Shown: positions 1-7,566, counted from the stretch's first letter. The stretch is DNA of 36,951 nt from UBA3495 sp964629875 (GCA_964629875.1 CAZVRK010000019.1:1-36951), one strand, 5' to 3'. Notes: a model not told the origin generated them from the letters alone. Program-made: numbers and translations.

Positions 1-180
1 AGAAGACGGCGGCGGTAGGGTCGGTTCTGTTCTTACTTCAGCAACGGTCTTTTGTCTTTCTGATCCTGCAGACGGGCTGGCATCTCCCCCACCACAAGAT
101 ATTATAGGTATCATAAGAAGCATAGATATTAATACTACTGGCAAAATCCTTTTGGTATTACATTCACGAGACCAATTCAT
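1..180 (-). CDS. Lipoprotein, N-terminal fragment (runs off window start)
   Basis: This is an open frame reading leftward from an ATG at 178-180 and still open at base 1, so only the first 60 residues are present. The N-terminus has charged residues (R5, K10, R11), a hydrophobic core, and a lipobox ending in Ile-Ile-Ser-Cys at residues 26-29. A Gly/Ser/Pro-rich linker follows, so a membrane-anchored lipoprotein is expected. A GGGAGGGG ribosome binding site lies 8 bases before the start, and a consensus promoter (233-261, minus strand) lies upstream. The signal peptide plus low-complexity linker resemble those of the two OB-fold lipoproteins at 2220-2789 and 3473-4039. It may be a third paralogue, but the domain that would prove this is outside the window. 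Confidence 0.75.
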   Translation of the reverse strand, partial: MNWSRECNTKRILPVVLISMLLMIPIISCGGGDASPSAGSERQKTVAEVRTEPTLPPPSS

Positions 181-232
181 AACAATCGCCCCTCCCATGC
201 AAACAGATAGTGAATATTTTCATTGGTGCCAA

Positions 233-261
233 GTTATACAATGTATTATATTTTGTGTCAA
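233..261 (-). promoter_or_regulatory. Sigma-70-type promoter for the lipoprotein at 1-180
   Basis: Read on the minus strand, TTGACA (256-261) is followed by exactly 17 bases and then TATAAC (233-238). The predicted transcript starts about 45 bases before the lipoprotein ATG. The rest of 181-531 holds no gene I can support; the 61-codon frame at 223-408 has no ribosome binding site and overlaps this promoter. Confidence 0.7.
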
Positions 262-467
262 TACTTATTATTCGTATTTGGAATAAACCAAGCCAAACAA
301 AATGCGACTTCCAGTAACGAAATTACGTTATACGGCGACGGTTTTAGTAATTTACAGAGTTTTTCTTTATCTACTGAACAATCTACAGTGAAAATTTCGC
401 GCATTTAAAGACTAGCTAGGCCAATTAGATCCCACCAATTATTATGTTGTCAGGCAACTATCGTTGA

Positions 468-496
468 TTGCTAGAAACCACGCATATCTTTATGAT
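468..496 (+). promoter_or_regulatory. Probable promoter for the GlcG/HbpS gene
   Basis: TTGCTA (468-473), a 17-base spacer, and TATGAT (491-496) precede the 532 start by 35 bases. The -10 matches consensus at 5 of 6 positions and the -35 at 4 of 6. Confidence 0.5.
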
Positions 497-531
497 AGTC
501 AATATTTGACAAGTAAATTAGGAGACACAGA

Positions 532-948
532 ATGGCCAACAAACCTTATATAACATCTGCCCAAGCCAGTGCCGCCATGAAAGCAATCCTAGATGAAGCT
601 ACCAATCCTTTTGTGAAGCAGATTGCAATCGCAATTGTAGATGAAGCTGGCCTTATGGTTGCTTATCACCAAATGGACAACGTAAGGCTCTATGCTCGTA
701 GACATGCTTTTCGGAAAGCATATACAGCCGCTGTCATGGGAATGGATACAAGTGCCAATGGAGCCCAACTGCTGGAAAGGGGGCGAACGGTAAGTGATTA
801 TGGAGACCCCAATTTAACCCCCGGAGAAGGTGGAGTTGTTGTACTCTCCAGTGATGGAATCATTATGGGTGGAATCGGAGTCGGCGGATATATAGAACGG
901 GACGAAGAATTAGCGGCTATTGGTTTAAAGGCAATGAATATACAGTAA
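532..948 (+). CDS. GlcG/HbpS family heme-binding-like protein
   Basis: A 138-residue protein of the GlcG/HbpS (DUF336) family. Diagnostic features are the N-terminal helix with repeated alanines, the segment IAIVDEAGLMVAYHQMD near residues 33-49, the central ARRHAFRKAYTA region, and the closing G-G-I-G-V-G-G glycine run near residue 115. Family members are small cytosolic or secreted proteins. Some bind heme or corrinoid cofactors; many have no known role and often sit beside oxidoreductases. No signal peptide is visible. The start has an AGGAG site 8 bases upstream. The next gene, a luciferase-like oxidoreductase, begins 39 bases downstream on the same strand, so the two are probably co-transcribed. 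An accessory or cofactor role for the oxidoreductase is inference. Confidence 0.85.
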   Translation: MANKPYITSAQASAAMKAILDEATNPFVKQIAIAIVDEAGLMVAYHQMDNVRLYARRHAFRKAYTAAVMGMDTSANGAQLLERGRTVSDYGDPNLTPGEGGVVVLSSDGIIMGGIGVGGYIERDEELAAIGLKAMNIQ

Positions 949-987
949 CCTTACTAGCTGTAACCTTGTTAAAGGAGCCATACACCG

Positions 988-2025
988 ATGAAATTTAGTA
1001 ATTTCTTGTTTCCGGAAAGTCGTTCACCTGAAAACGACCTTACTATCATCGAAGACTCACTCAGGGAAGCTGTACTATGCGATCAATTAGGATTTGATGC
1101 GATATGGCTAGCAGAACATCATTTTGATGGAGGGTGTGCATATGTTGACCCCGTCACATTCGCCTCTGCCATTGGCGCTACTACAAATAACATTAAAATA
1201 GGTTTCGCGGTTGCCCAGATGGCTCTCCATCATCCAACGCGCTTTGCAGAACAAATAGCGTTAATAGATAACATCACCAAAGGGAGAATGATTGTTGGAG
1301 TAGGCAGGGGAACCGCATACAACTTCTATGAATTCAGAGGTTACGGAGTAGACCCTTCAGAAGCTCAAGCTAGGTTGCTGGAGTTTGAAGAAATTCTAGT
1401 AGGAGCGTGGACCACCGAGAACTACAAACATTCAGGACAATTTTGGGAAATTGATCTTCCTATCTTACGACCCCAAGTTTATCAAAACCCTCACCCTCCA
1501 ATTATAAGAGCATGCTCAGGGCTCGAGTCTACTTTGGAAATGGCTAGGTTGGGACGGCCTTTTTTAATGAACATTCAATCAAATTCTGTGACTATCGATC
1601 GAATCAACCAATATAAGCATACAATGCTCGCTTCAGGATTCTCCCACGAATACGTAGAGGACAAATTGTCTCAGTCCTGGATTTGGCGCAATATATTTGT
1701 AGCTAATACTGATAAGGAAGCCGAAGAACTTGGAATACCCTGTTTCAGAGATATGAGAGCGTATTTATCCGGTAACAGGCAAAGATTTAACACGTCTGAA
1801 GAGCTACAAAATCAAGCTTCCACAACCACAGGAGCAGCTAGAGATTCAGTAGATCACGGTCTCATTTATGGTTCACCTGAAAAAGTGGCTGAACAACTTA
1901 AAGAACTTAACTCGACAGGAATCGGTGGTATAATCATCCACTTTCGCCTAGGGCCCATGTCATGGGAGGCCACCGAGAACAGTATCCGACTTTTCTCTGA
2001 GAAAGTGATCCCATCACTGCGATGA
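988..2025 (+). CDS. LLM-class flavin-dependent oxidoreductase / monooxygenase
   Basis: A 345-residue bacterial-luciferase-like protein. Visible family landmarks are the early DAIWLAEHHF segment, the strand IKIGFAVAQMALHHPTRFAEQ around residues 70-90, GRMIVGVGRGTAYNF near 100-115, and a C-terminal GSPEKVAEQL then IGGIIIHFRLG. These enzymes use reduced FMN (some F420) to oxygenate or desulfonate small organic substrates in a TIM-barrel fold. Length is typical. AAAGGAG lies 10 bases before the ATG. It follows the GlcG/HbpS gene closely and a second LLM enzyme is at 21064. Expanded LLM families are known in SAR202 Chloroflexota, where they are proposed to act on recalcitrant organic matter. The substrate here cannot be read from sequence. 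Confidence 0.9.
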   Translation: MKFSNFLFPESRSPENDLTIIEDSLREAVLCDQLGFDAIWLAEHHFDGGCAYVDPVTFASAIGATTNNIKIGFAVAQMALHHPTRFAEQIALIDNITKGRMIVGVGRGTAYNFYEFRGYGVDPSEAQARLLEFEEILVGAWTTENYKHSGQFWEIDLPILRPQVYQNPHPPIIRACSGLESTLEMARLGRPFLMNIQSNSVTIDRINQYKHTMLASGFSHEYVEDKLSQSWIWRNIFVANTDKEAEELGIPCFRDMRAYLSGNRQRFNTSEELQNQASTTTGAARDSVDHGLIYGSPEKVAEQLKELNSTGIGGIIIHFRLGPMSWEATENSIRLFSEKVIPSLR

Positions 2026-2173
2026 GTGAGTCCATTTAGGATACCCATTCGCACGGATCAGTTCTACTAGGAATCTGATGTTATATGGATCTATGCAATC
2101 AGTATCGTCATTCCGTGTCCACCCTAGTGCAACAAACGTATAGCGAAACAAGCACAATCTTTACTTGCATTTA

Positions 2174-2210
2174 AGTACTATCACTGATAACAAATATCAG
2201 TGATAGTACT
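2174..2210. terminator. Perfect 16-bp inverted repeat, possible bidirectional terminator
   Basis: The arm AGTACTATCACTGATA (2174-2189) is exactly complementary to 2195-2210 across a 5-base loop. It sits between the ends of two convergent genes (stops at 2025 and 2220). Neither side has a good T-run, so classic intrinsic termination is not assured. It could instead be an RNA-stabilising hairpin or a protein site. Confidence 0.55.
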
Positions 2211-2219
2211 GTTCATAAT

Positions 2220-2789
2220 CTACTTAAAGTCACACGGTTTTATTATTTGTGCCAGTGACTGAATCATCATATTATCCTGTCCCGCTTGACCAGGATTTTC
2301 TTTCATGGCTTTAATTTGTCCAGTTACAGTAATGGTATCTCCAATTGAAATAGCAGCCGCCTTTTCTTCATCATACCCGGAAGCTTTACACATCACGAAA
2401 CCTAGTTCGCCATCAGTCTCACCGTCAAGCACTACTTCTAACGTTCCACGGACGTCGTCCATCCGGGTCACCACCCCTGTGATATCAGCAAACTTAGCAA
2501 AATACTCTTTAATATTCTTTTTAGGACTATTAGAACTGATACCTTGAACCAGTTCTTTTGCAGTTATAACCATCGGAGGCTCCGACGATTCTGACAGGGT
2601 AGACGGGGCGGGAAGACTTTCCTTCTTAGCAGCAGCAACTTTATCAGCAGGAGAGCTAGTATCTACGGGTTTAGTAGGCGCACTAGCATCAGTACCACCG
2701 GAACAACCCAAACTAACTAACATCACTAACAATGCCGAAGATAACAAGATATTTTTCCAACAAAATGCCAACTTAGACACGCTATCCAT
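2220..2789 (-). CDS. Lipoprotein with OB-fold (tRNA_anti-like) domain
   Basis: 189 residues. A signal peptide with a hydrophobic stretch at about 14-27 ends at Gly-Cys (C29), followed by a Ser/Pro/Ala-rich linker to about residue 70. The C-terminal 115 residues match the tRNA_anti-like OB-fold pattern: an ITAKELVQGI helix, then Y-F-x-K-F-A-D-I-T-G-V-V, a strand with two acidic DGE segments, and GDTITVTGQIKA. The family is usually of unknown function in bacterial envelopes. GAGGA lies 8 bases upstream of the ATG. The protein at 3473-4039 is clearly a paralogue, sharing the SPKKNIKEYF-like segment, the domain order and a closing I-x-K-P-C. With the zinc-ribbon gene between them, these form a minus-strand cluster. 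Confidence 0.8.
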   Translation of the reverse strand: MDSVSKLAFCWKNILLSSALLVMLVSLGCSGGTDASAPTKPVDTSSPADKVAAAKKESLPAPSTLSESSEPPMVITAKELVQGISSNSPKKNIKEYFAKFADITGVVTRMDDVRGTLEVVLDGETDGELGFVMCKASGYDEEKAAAISIGDTITVTGQIKAMKENPGQAGQDNMMIQSLAQIIKPCDFK

Positions 2790-3106
2790 TACCGATTCCT
2801 CGCAATAATTTTAATCAACTGATACATTCTACGGTAGAGTCCATTTAGTATCAAGGAAATCAATCGGTTATTGCGAATGCTTATTGTTGCGATCTGATCT
2901 ATATTCATTGCACTTTTGACCACTAAGGAACCAGAACGGACATTTACACTATACAATCGCTCGCATTTCGACATAAATGTACTGAAAGACAGATCCTCAA
3001 TAATACCCTGAGCCACCTATCTAATAACATAAATCTAATTAGTGGAATGACCTTAGCCCGAGTTAACTTATATCCCCAAATTGAGGCCGGTTAATAAACG
3101 ACCGGT
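2790..3106. other. 317-base stretch with no supportable gene
   Basis: This lies between two minus-strand genes. A 75-codon GTG-started frame (2789-3016, minus) spans most of it and its stop overlaps the next ATG by one base. It has no ribosome binding site and no recognisable domain, so I do not call it. No hairpin or clear promoter was seen. Confidence 0.4.
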
Positions 3107-3346
3107 CTAGTTTCCTTTGCTACTGAAAAGTCCCCGTAATTTTGCCCAAAATCCCTTATCATTCGACTCGGACGCCATAACATCATTACTGCTAGGGGTT
3201 TGAATTTCTTTCTCGTGTTCAACATCTGAGAGGTCGTGCCCAACCTCAAACGACTCCTTACATCTGCGACATCTCCATGAGTCGGAAGTTTTGCGATAGT
3301 AGCAATTAGTACTACCACATTTAGGACAGTTTGCTTTTGTAGTCAC
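3107..3346 (-). CDS. Small zinc-ribbon protein
   Basis: 79 residues beginning at a GTG (3344-3346), preceded by a G-rich GGGGGTAAC about 7 bases upstream. The N-terminal half is a zinc ribbon: CPKCG at residues 7-11, then CRRC at 26-29, with basic and aromatic residues between, as in nucleic-acid-binding or structural ribbons. The C-terminal half is acidic then amphipathic, with no signal peptide or membrane segment. Function is unknown. It sits between two paralogous OB-fold lipoproteins on the same strand (gaps of 126 and about 317 bases), so common transcription is possible but not shown. An overlapping frame at 3091-3318 lacks these motifs. Confidence 0.7.
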   Translation of the reverse strand: MTTKANCPKCGSTNCYYRKTSDSWRCRRCKESFEVGHDLSDVEHEKEIQTPSSNDVMASESNDKGFWAKLRGLFSSKGN

Positions 3347-3472
3347 GATCCGTTACCCCCTTTTGGACAACCAAACTTTCTGCCACAACCGAGTGGTAGG
3401 CAATTTCCGAGAACTATGCCTACACTTGTTTGGAGTAATACAGTAACTTTTATTCAAATACCTATTTTGTCT

Positions 3473-4039
3473 TTATTTTAATTTACAAGGTTTGACTATT
3501 TGGCCCTTTGCCTCGCCGCCACTACCTCTCACATTACTGCCTAACTCATCTCCAGACCATTCCGCGAGAGCTTTTATCTGACCTACTACTGTGACAGTAC
3601 TACCAGGGCTTGCAGATTCTACATCTTCAGGGGTGTATGGATTTATTCTGCAATTTATGTAAGTTAATACGTCGTCATATTTGCCATCTAGAGTAATTTC
3701 CAGGGACCCTCTTTTTTCGTCAACTCGTTTTACTTCGCCGGTAATATCTGCATATTTACCAAAGAATTCCTTAATGTTTTTCTTTGAATTATTCTTATTA
3801 AGACGTTTAACCAATTCTACGGCGGTTATCTGTATATTTTCGCTTTGCTCTTGTTTAATCGAAGAGACCGGCGGTAATTTCTCTTTAGCTTGTTCTTTAG
3901 CAGCTATCTGCCCAGCTCTCGACTCTGCGACAGCAGTCTCAGAATCTCCACCCGAACAAGCTACCACCATTGCCATAAGTGCCAAGCTACCTAAAATTAA
4001 CAAAGTCTTTATTATTCCATAACGATAGTTTCCGGCCAT
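3473..4039 (-). CDS. Lipoprotein with OB-fold (tRNA_anti-like) domain, second copy
   Basis: 188 residues. The signal peptide has a hydrophobic core at about 9-25 and a good lipobox, Val-Val-Ala-Cys (C28), followed by a charged linker. The C-terminal domain parallels the 2220-2789 protein: ITAVELVKRL, then NNSKKNIKEFFGKYADITG, K-R-x-x-E-K-R-G-S-L-E-I-T-L-D-G, an internal C-R-I strand, G-S-T-V-T-V-V-G-Q-I-K-A, and a final I-V-K-P-C. The two were probably produced by duplication; no adhesin or enzyme motif is visible. GGAGGG lies 8 bases before the ATG. It is the first gene of the minus-strand cluster and has a plausible promoter at 4078-4106. Confidence 0.8.
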   Translation of the reverse strand: MAGNYRYGIIKTLLILGSLALMAMVVACSGGDSETAVAESRAGQIAAKEQAKEKLPPVSSIKQEQSENIQITAVELVKRLNKNNSKKNIKEFFGKYADITGEVKRVDEKRGSLEITLDGKYDDVLTYINCRINPYTPEDVESASPGSTVTVVGQIKALAEWSGDELGSNVRGSGGEAKGQIVKPCKLK

Positions 4040-4077
4040 GGTAGGTCGCCCTCCACAAAAGTAAAGAATTTCGGAGC

Positions 4078-4106
4078 ATTATTACACAATATTGAACACA
4101 TGCCAA
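4078..4106 (-). promoter_or_regulatory. Possible promoter for the lipoprotein/zinc-ribbon cluster
   Basis: On the minus strand, TTGGCA (4101-4106), 17 bases, then AATAAT (4078-4083), each 5 of 6 to consensus. An overlapping alternative, TTGATG-17-TATTGT, lies slightly upstream. Confidence 0.4.
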
Positions 4107-4247
4107 AACATCAAATCCCATCCAGGGATGATTCTCACCCCGAACACGGTCAATTTATCACTGAATTTAAGTTGATCATCTTGGAAAGCGCACCAGATTA
4201 TGTTATATGTTTCACTGCAATGAAAAGTCTTATAAGGGAGCTACATT

Positions 4248-4649
4248 TTGAATATAAAGTACAACCATCTTCACTTTAGAAGTGCCGACCCTGACGATGC
4301 TGCCAAATGGTATTGCGATAACTTCGGAGCGAAAATCACTTCGGAAAGACCTTTGTCGACCACTAAGTCCATTCAATTAGAGTTAAATGGCGATCATCTT
4401 ATGACAATTTCCGGAAGAGCCGAGGGAGAAGACCCAGTCGCTGGTTCTACAGAGCCCAGATATGGACTCGACCATTTCGGATTTGAAACCGACGATCTCG
4501 AAGGACTAGCTAAACACCTTAAATCTAATGGGGTTAAATTTAACTGCGAGCCTTGGACCATGCCTTCAGGTTCTATGGTAGCTTTTGTTGTAGCTCCAGA
4601 CGAAGTCTCAGTAGAGCTCATACAGAGGCCAGAAGGTTACACACCGTAA
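4248..4649 (+). CDS. VOC (glyoxalase/bleomycin-resistance) superfamily protein
   Basis: 133 residues from a TTG start, chosen because AGGGAG sits 7 bases before it. It shows the vicinal-oxygen-chelate fold with paired beta-alpha-beta-beta-beta modules: module one starts NHLHFRSADPDDAAKWYCDN, module two starts GLDHFGFETDDLEG. Candidate metal ligands are H7 or H9, the His of LDHFGF near residue 83, and the Glu in SVELIQR near the C-terminus. Such proteins act as lyases, isomerases, dioxygenases or resistance binders; the substrate is not deducible. It stands alone between the lipoprotein cluster and tRNA-Glu and ends 52 bases before a strong shared terminator. Confidence 0.85.
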   Translation: MNIKYNHLHFRSADPDDAAKWYCDNFGAKITSERPLSTTKSIQLELNGDHLMTISGRAEGEDPVAGSTEPRYGLDHFGFETDDLEGLAKHLKSNGVKFNCEPWTMPSGSMVAFVVAPDEVSVELIQRPEGYTP

Positions 4650-4700
4650 TCATCTGATCTATTGGTTTTAAAACTCTAGAAACTCTCTGATAGAAGCAAA

Positions 4701-4735
4701 GCCCCCAGGAAATTACTCCTGGGGGCCTATTTTGT
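4701..4735. terminator. Bidirectional intrinsic terminator between VOC gene and tRNA-Glu
   Basis: The perfect 10-bp stem GCCCCCAGGA (4701-4710) / TCCTGGGGGC (4717-4726) has a 6-base loop. On the plus strand it is followed by CTATTTTGT; on the minus strand (downstream of tRNA-Glu) by TTTGCTTCT. It therefore serves the VOC gene and the tRNA from opposite sides. Confidence 0.85.
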
Positions 4736-4746
4736 GCTCAAAACAC

Positions 4747-4823
4747 TGGTAGCGCATGGGGGATTCGAACCCCCGATCTCCGCCTTGAGAGGGCGGTGTC
4801 CTGGGCCGCTAGACGAATGCGCC
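4747..4823 (-). tRNA. tRNA-Glu (CTC)
   Basis: 77 bases including an encoded CCA. The acceptor GGCGCAT pairs with ATGCGCT (first pair G-U, as in many bacterial tRNA-Glu). The anticodon stem CCGCC/GGCGG encloses CTCTCAA, giving anticodon CTC. The T-arm GGGGG-TTCGAAT-CCCCC is perfect. The 3' end CTACCA is typical of bacterial tRNA-Glu. A promoter lies at 4868-4896 and the terminator at 4701-4735. Confidence 0.97.
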
Positions 4824-4867
4824 ACCTATATAACCAGCTCATAATCGGCCCATAAACTGGTATTGCA

Positions 4868-4896
4868 ATTCTATCAAAGCAAGTTTCCAGTGTAAA
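4868..4896 (-). promoter_or_regulatory. Promoter of tRNA-Glu
   Basis: On the minus strand, TTTACA (4891-4896), a 17-base spacer, and TAGAAT (4868-4873), each 5 of 6 to consensus. This would start a transcript about 38 bases before the mature tRNA 5' end. Confidence 0.65.
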
Positions 4897-4921
4897 CGAG
4901 TGTCGGACAAGAGTGAGATTG

Positions 4922-5401
4922 TTACTTTTGCTCTAGGAGAAATGCCACCAAAGCATTTACTTCGTCTTCGGTGAGCCGAGCAGTAATGGCCGCAGTCATT
5001 AGATTCGGAACTGAACGTTCCACTCCTTCAGGCACAAACGCTTGGGGCTCGCGGATAGACTCATAAAGATAATCCTTCGCAGAAACTCCTGGTTGTCGAG
5101 TTTCAGAGTCTGTGCCTATATACGTCAACTCAGGCCCCACCATACCAATCGCCGTAGGAATGTTTTCTATCTTATGACAGGCGACGCATCCACCAGTACC
5201 GGTGAAAATATCGTACCCCTGTTTCACAGGATCTCCCACGCTTTCCACCTTAGCGGGAGCCTTTGTGGCGATATCCTTTACGACCTCAGCAGTAGGAGCA
5301 ATGGTAGGCTCCTGTACCCTTACAGGCTCAGTTTGCGCCGAAGCACATGATACTGTAGCCAATAATATTCCTAACAATACAACTAATAGAGATTTTTTCA
5401 T
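4922..5401 (-). CDS. Exported class I c-type cytochrome
   Basis: 159 residues from ATG 5399-5401; a longer frame exists upstream but this Met opens a standard signal peptide (MKKSLLVVLLGILL). Cleavage may follow ASA at residue 22, or C19 may be lipidated. A 35-residue Pro/Ala/Val linker precedes one heme-c domain with CVACH at residues 72-76. Likely axial Met candidates are M87 and M135. The C-terminal helix LTEDEVNALVAFLLEQ is typical of monoheme cytochromes c. It probably carries electrons at the outer face of the membrane. GGAG lies 14 bases upstream, rather far. Its -10 box is buried in a CRP/FNR-like palindrome (5441-5456), suggesting regulated expression. Confidence 0.88.
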   Translation of the reverse strand: MKKSLLVVLLGILLATVSCASAQTEPVRVQEPTIAPTAEVVKDIATKAPAKVESVGDPVKQGYDIFTGTGGCVACHKIENIPTAIGMVGPELTYIGTDSETRQPGVSAKDYLYESIREPQAFVPEGVERSVPNLMTAAITARLTEDEVNALVAFLLEQK

Positions 5402-5440
5402 GCTGGTTGTTACTACTCCGTAATTAAATAGATACACTAT

Positions 5441-5456
5441 TGTGATTATAATCACA
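5441..5456. promoter_or_regulatory. CRP/FNR-like operator palindrome
   Basis: TGTGATTATAATCACA is a perfect 16-base palindrome fitting TGTGA-N6-TCACA, the known CRP consensus architecture. It lies between the divergent cytochrome c and AIR-synthase-like genes and contains the cytochrome -10 hexamer. Whether a CRP/FNR-family regulator binds it in this organism is inference. Confidence 0.6.
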
Positions 5457-5473
5457 GACTATTCCCTAAACAA
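5445..5473 (-). promoter_or_regulatory. Promoter of the c-type cytochrome gene
   Basis: On the minus strand, TTGTTT (5468-5473), a 17-base spacer, and a perfect TATAAT (5445-5450). The weak -35 and the palindrome over the -10 fit a regulated promoter. Confidence 0.55.
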
Positions 5474-5567
5474 TCGATTACCAAGAGGGAGCCGAATGCT
5501 AGTGGTAGACTAAACTATCGATTATTGAATATTGAAATCTTTTCGGCCAAACAGTAAGGGAGCTCAG

Positions 5568-6581
5568 ATGGATTTAGGTAAATTTCCACCACAACTGCTT
5601 GAAACGCTATTGGAAAATATCACAACTGACGATCCAAGAGTTCTTACAGGACCACGAGTTGGCGAAGACTCCAGTGTGATAGAAATGGGAGAACATTGCT
5701 TAGTAGCCACGAGCGATCCCATTACATTGGCTACAGAGGATATTGGATGGTATGCAGTTCACGTCAATGCTAATGACATTGCCTGCAGCGGAGGAACTCC
5801 CAAATGGTTTCTTCCTACACTCCTAGTTCCTGAGAGCTACTCGGAAGAATCAGCTTCTGCAATATTCCACCAGATCCATGAAGCCTGCTCAGATATAGGA
5901 GTAACAATCATTGGAGGACATAGCGAGGTATCTAGCGGTATCAAAACCCCTATTGTAGCCGCCACAATGCTTGGAGAAGTTCAAAAAAAAGACATTATCA
6001 GAACCGGCGGAGCAATTGCCGGAGACAGCATCGTACTCACTAAGGGAATCGCCATAGAAGGCACTACAGCCCTGGCTAACGACTATGAGACCAACTTGAA
6101 GGATCTAGGCGCCTCTGAGGAAATTATAACTCGCGCCAAAGCACTCCTGAAAGATATAGGTATAAGTGTACTACGAGATGCGCAGGTAGCGTGCTCAGAG
6201 TCAAAAGTTAATTCAATGCACGACCCCACAGAGGGCGGTTTAGCCACGGCCTTACACGAACTCGCTTCCGCATCAGGACTAGGTATTGCAGTTGAGGAAG
6301 GTAGCATTCCTGTTCTACCAGAATGTAAAAGTGTATCAGATCTCCTTGGACTAGACCCCTTGGGTTTACTAGCTTCAGGTGCCTTATTAATCACTCTTCA
6401 CTCAAGCGAAGTACCTAAGTTGCTCAGAGCATTACAGTCTGAAGGTATTACAGGATGGGAGATAGGCCAAGTACTCGACCAGGAAGAAGGATCAATAATG
6501 ATTGGAAACAAAGGAGAAGTCGACCTCCCTGTATTTTCCAGAGATGAACTGGCGAGGTATATATCCTCATTACAACGGTAG
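5568..6581 (+). CDS. AIR synthase-related / HypE-like protein
   Basis: 337 residues from ATG 5568, chosen over an earlier in-frame Met because AGGGAG lies 6 bases before it. The N-terminal AIRS half has GPRVGEDSSVIEMGEH near residues 29-44, then TSDPIT and the DIGWYAVHVNANDIACSGG segment. The C-terminal half has GD-S-I-V-L-T-K and HDPTEGGLATALHELA. This is the PurM/HypE/SelD/ThiL ATP-binding fold. It lacks the N-terminal Cys/Sec-Gly-x-Lys catalytic segment of SelD and the C-terminal PRIC-type end of HypE, and no other hyp genes are nearby. The exact ATP-dependent reaction is unknown. It ends 7 bases from the convergent dehydratase gene. Confidence 0.85.
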   Translation: MDLGKFPPQLLETLLENITTDDPRVLTGPRVGEDSSVIEMGEHCLVATSDPITLATEDIGWYAVHVNANDIACSGGTPKWFLPTLLVPESYSEESASAIFHQIHEACSDIGVTIIGGHSEVSSGIKTPIVAATMLGEVQKKDIIRTGGAIAGDSIVLTKGIAIEGTTALANDYETNLKDLGASEEIITRAKALLKDIGISVLRDAQVACSESKVNSMHDPTEGGLATALHELASASGLGIAVEEGSIPVLPECKSVSDLLGLDPLGLLASGALLITLHSSEVPKLLRALQSEGITGWEIGQVLDQEEGSIMIGNKGEVDLPVFSRDELARYISSLQR

Positions 6582-6588
6582 ATGTACT

Positions 6589-7566
6589 TTATCGTGCTTG
6601 GTACACAGAAATCGCACCAGTTAATTGATCTAGGGTAACGTTACCACCGGTAATTACCAAGACTACTTTTTTACTTAGAATGTCGGTTTTTCGTTTTATG
6701 GCAGCCGCTGTACCCGTAGCACCAGCACCTTCCGACATAGTATGTGCTTTCTCTATTAGCAACCCCATGGCATACCTAATATCATCGTCCGAGACCAACA
6801 CGAAATCATGTAATTTATGACGCATGATTTCCTGAGGCAATTGATATCCCGAACCTGTAGCTACTCCTTCGGCAAAGGTAGCCATTGGAGATTGCAACAA
6901 CTGGCCTTCTCTCCAGGATAAATATCCAGCTGGAGCTGAGTCAGATTGAGCAGCCCATACCCGTATATCGGGGTTTATGGAATTGGTTACGATACAGGCC
7001 CCAGCCACTCCACTTCCACCGCCTAACGGGAGGAATATATCATCAACATCAGGAAGTTCCTCAATTATCTCCAGAGTTTCAGTGGCTACTCCTGCGATCA
7101 ATAATGGCTCATTTACAGGATGCACATACCTGTACCCATGCTTCTCGGCTAATTCCTCAGCGTGAGATCGAGACTCATCAAATGTCTTGCCAAAGAAAAT
7201 CAGTTCTGCCCCCAATGCCCGCATTGCGTTAACCTTCAAGGGATTTGCGTTCTCTGGCAGAGTTATAAACGCCTTAGCTCCGAAAACATTACATGCATTC
7301 GCTATTGATTGGCCATGGTTTCCAGTAGATGCTGTAATAACTCCCAACTCACGCTCCGCGCCACTTAAGTTAGCTATAAAATTGATCCCACCCCTCGCTT
7401 TAAATGCACCCAAAGGCATGTGATCTTCATGTTTCAGATAAACTTCCGCACCTAAAAACTCACTTAGTCCGGCTGAGAACTGCAAGGGCGTTCTGGGTAA
7501 AAACCTGCCAACAATTTGCCTAGCTAGATACACGTCCTTTAATGTTGGACTCGTTAACTGTACCAT
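6589..7566 (-). CDS. PLP-dependent threonine/serine dehydratase family enzyme
   Basis: 325 residues from ATG 7564-7566 (a TTG codon precedes it directly). A fold-type II PLP enzyme: the Schiff-base lysine is K56 in PLGAFKARGG, the substrate loop is ITASTGNHGQS near residue 78, and the phosphate-binding loop is LPLGGGSGVAG near 180. The C-terminus has VLVITGGNVT. There is no ACT-like regulatory domain, so it resembles short catabolic threonine/serine dehydratases (ammonia plus 2-oxoacid products) or serine racemases. It follows the DedA-like gene by about 34 bases on the same strand. GC and codon use resemble the rest of the window. Confidence 0.87.
   Translation of the reverse strand: MVQLTSPTLKDVYLARQIVGRFLPRTPLQFSAGLSEFLGAEVYLKHEDHMPLGAFKARGGINFIANLSGAERELGVITASTGNHGQSIANACNVFGAKAFITLPENANPLKVNAMRALGAELIFFGKTFDESRSHAEELAEKHGYRYVHPVNEPLLIAGVATETLEIIEELPDVDDIFLPLGGGSGVAGACIVTNSINPDIRVWAAQSDSAPAGYLSWREGQLLQSPMATFAEGVATGSGYQLPQEIMRHKLHDFVLVSDDDIRYAMGLLIEKAHTMSEGAGATGTAAAIKRKTDILSKKVVLVITGGNVTLDQLTGAISVYQAR

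Noticed and set aside
223..408. 61-codon plus-strand frame in the first intergenic region
   Set aside because: No ribosome binding site, no recognisable motif, and it overlaps a consensus promoter on the other strand.
2789..3016. 75-codon minus-strand frame whose stop overlaps the next ATG
   Set aside because: GTG start without any Shine-Dalgarno sequence and no domain; coupling by TAATG alone is weak evidence.
4889..4901. 13-base match AGTGTAAACGAGT shared (inverted) with 30998-31010
   Set aside because: A 13-base match is expected by chance in a window of this size; one copy simply contains the tRNA-Glu -35 box.
5568..6581. Possible SelD (selenophosphate synthetase), considered because selC is in the window
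   Set aside because: The N-terminal Cys/Sec-Gly-x-Lys motif of SelD is absent, and the GEDSSVIE and NANDIA segments fit the HypE-like AIR-synthase group.
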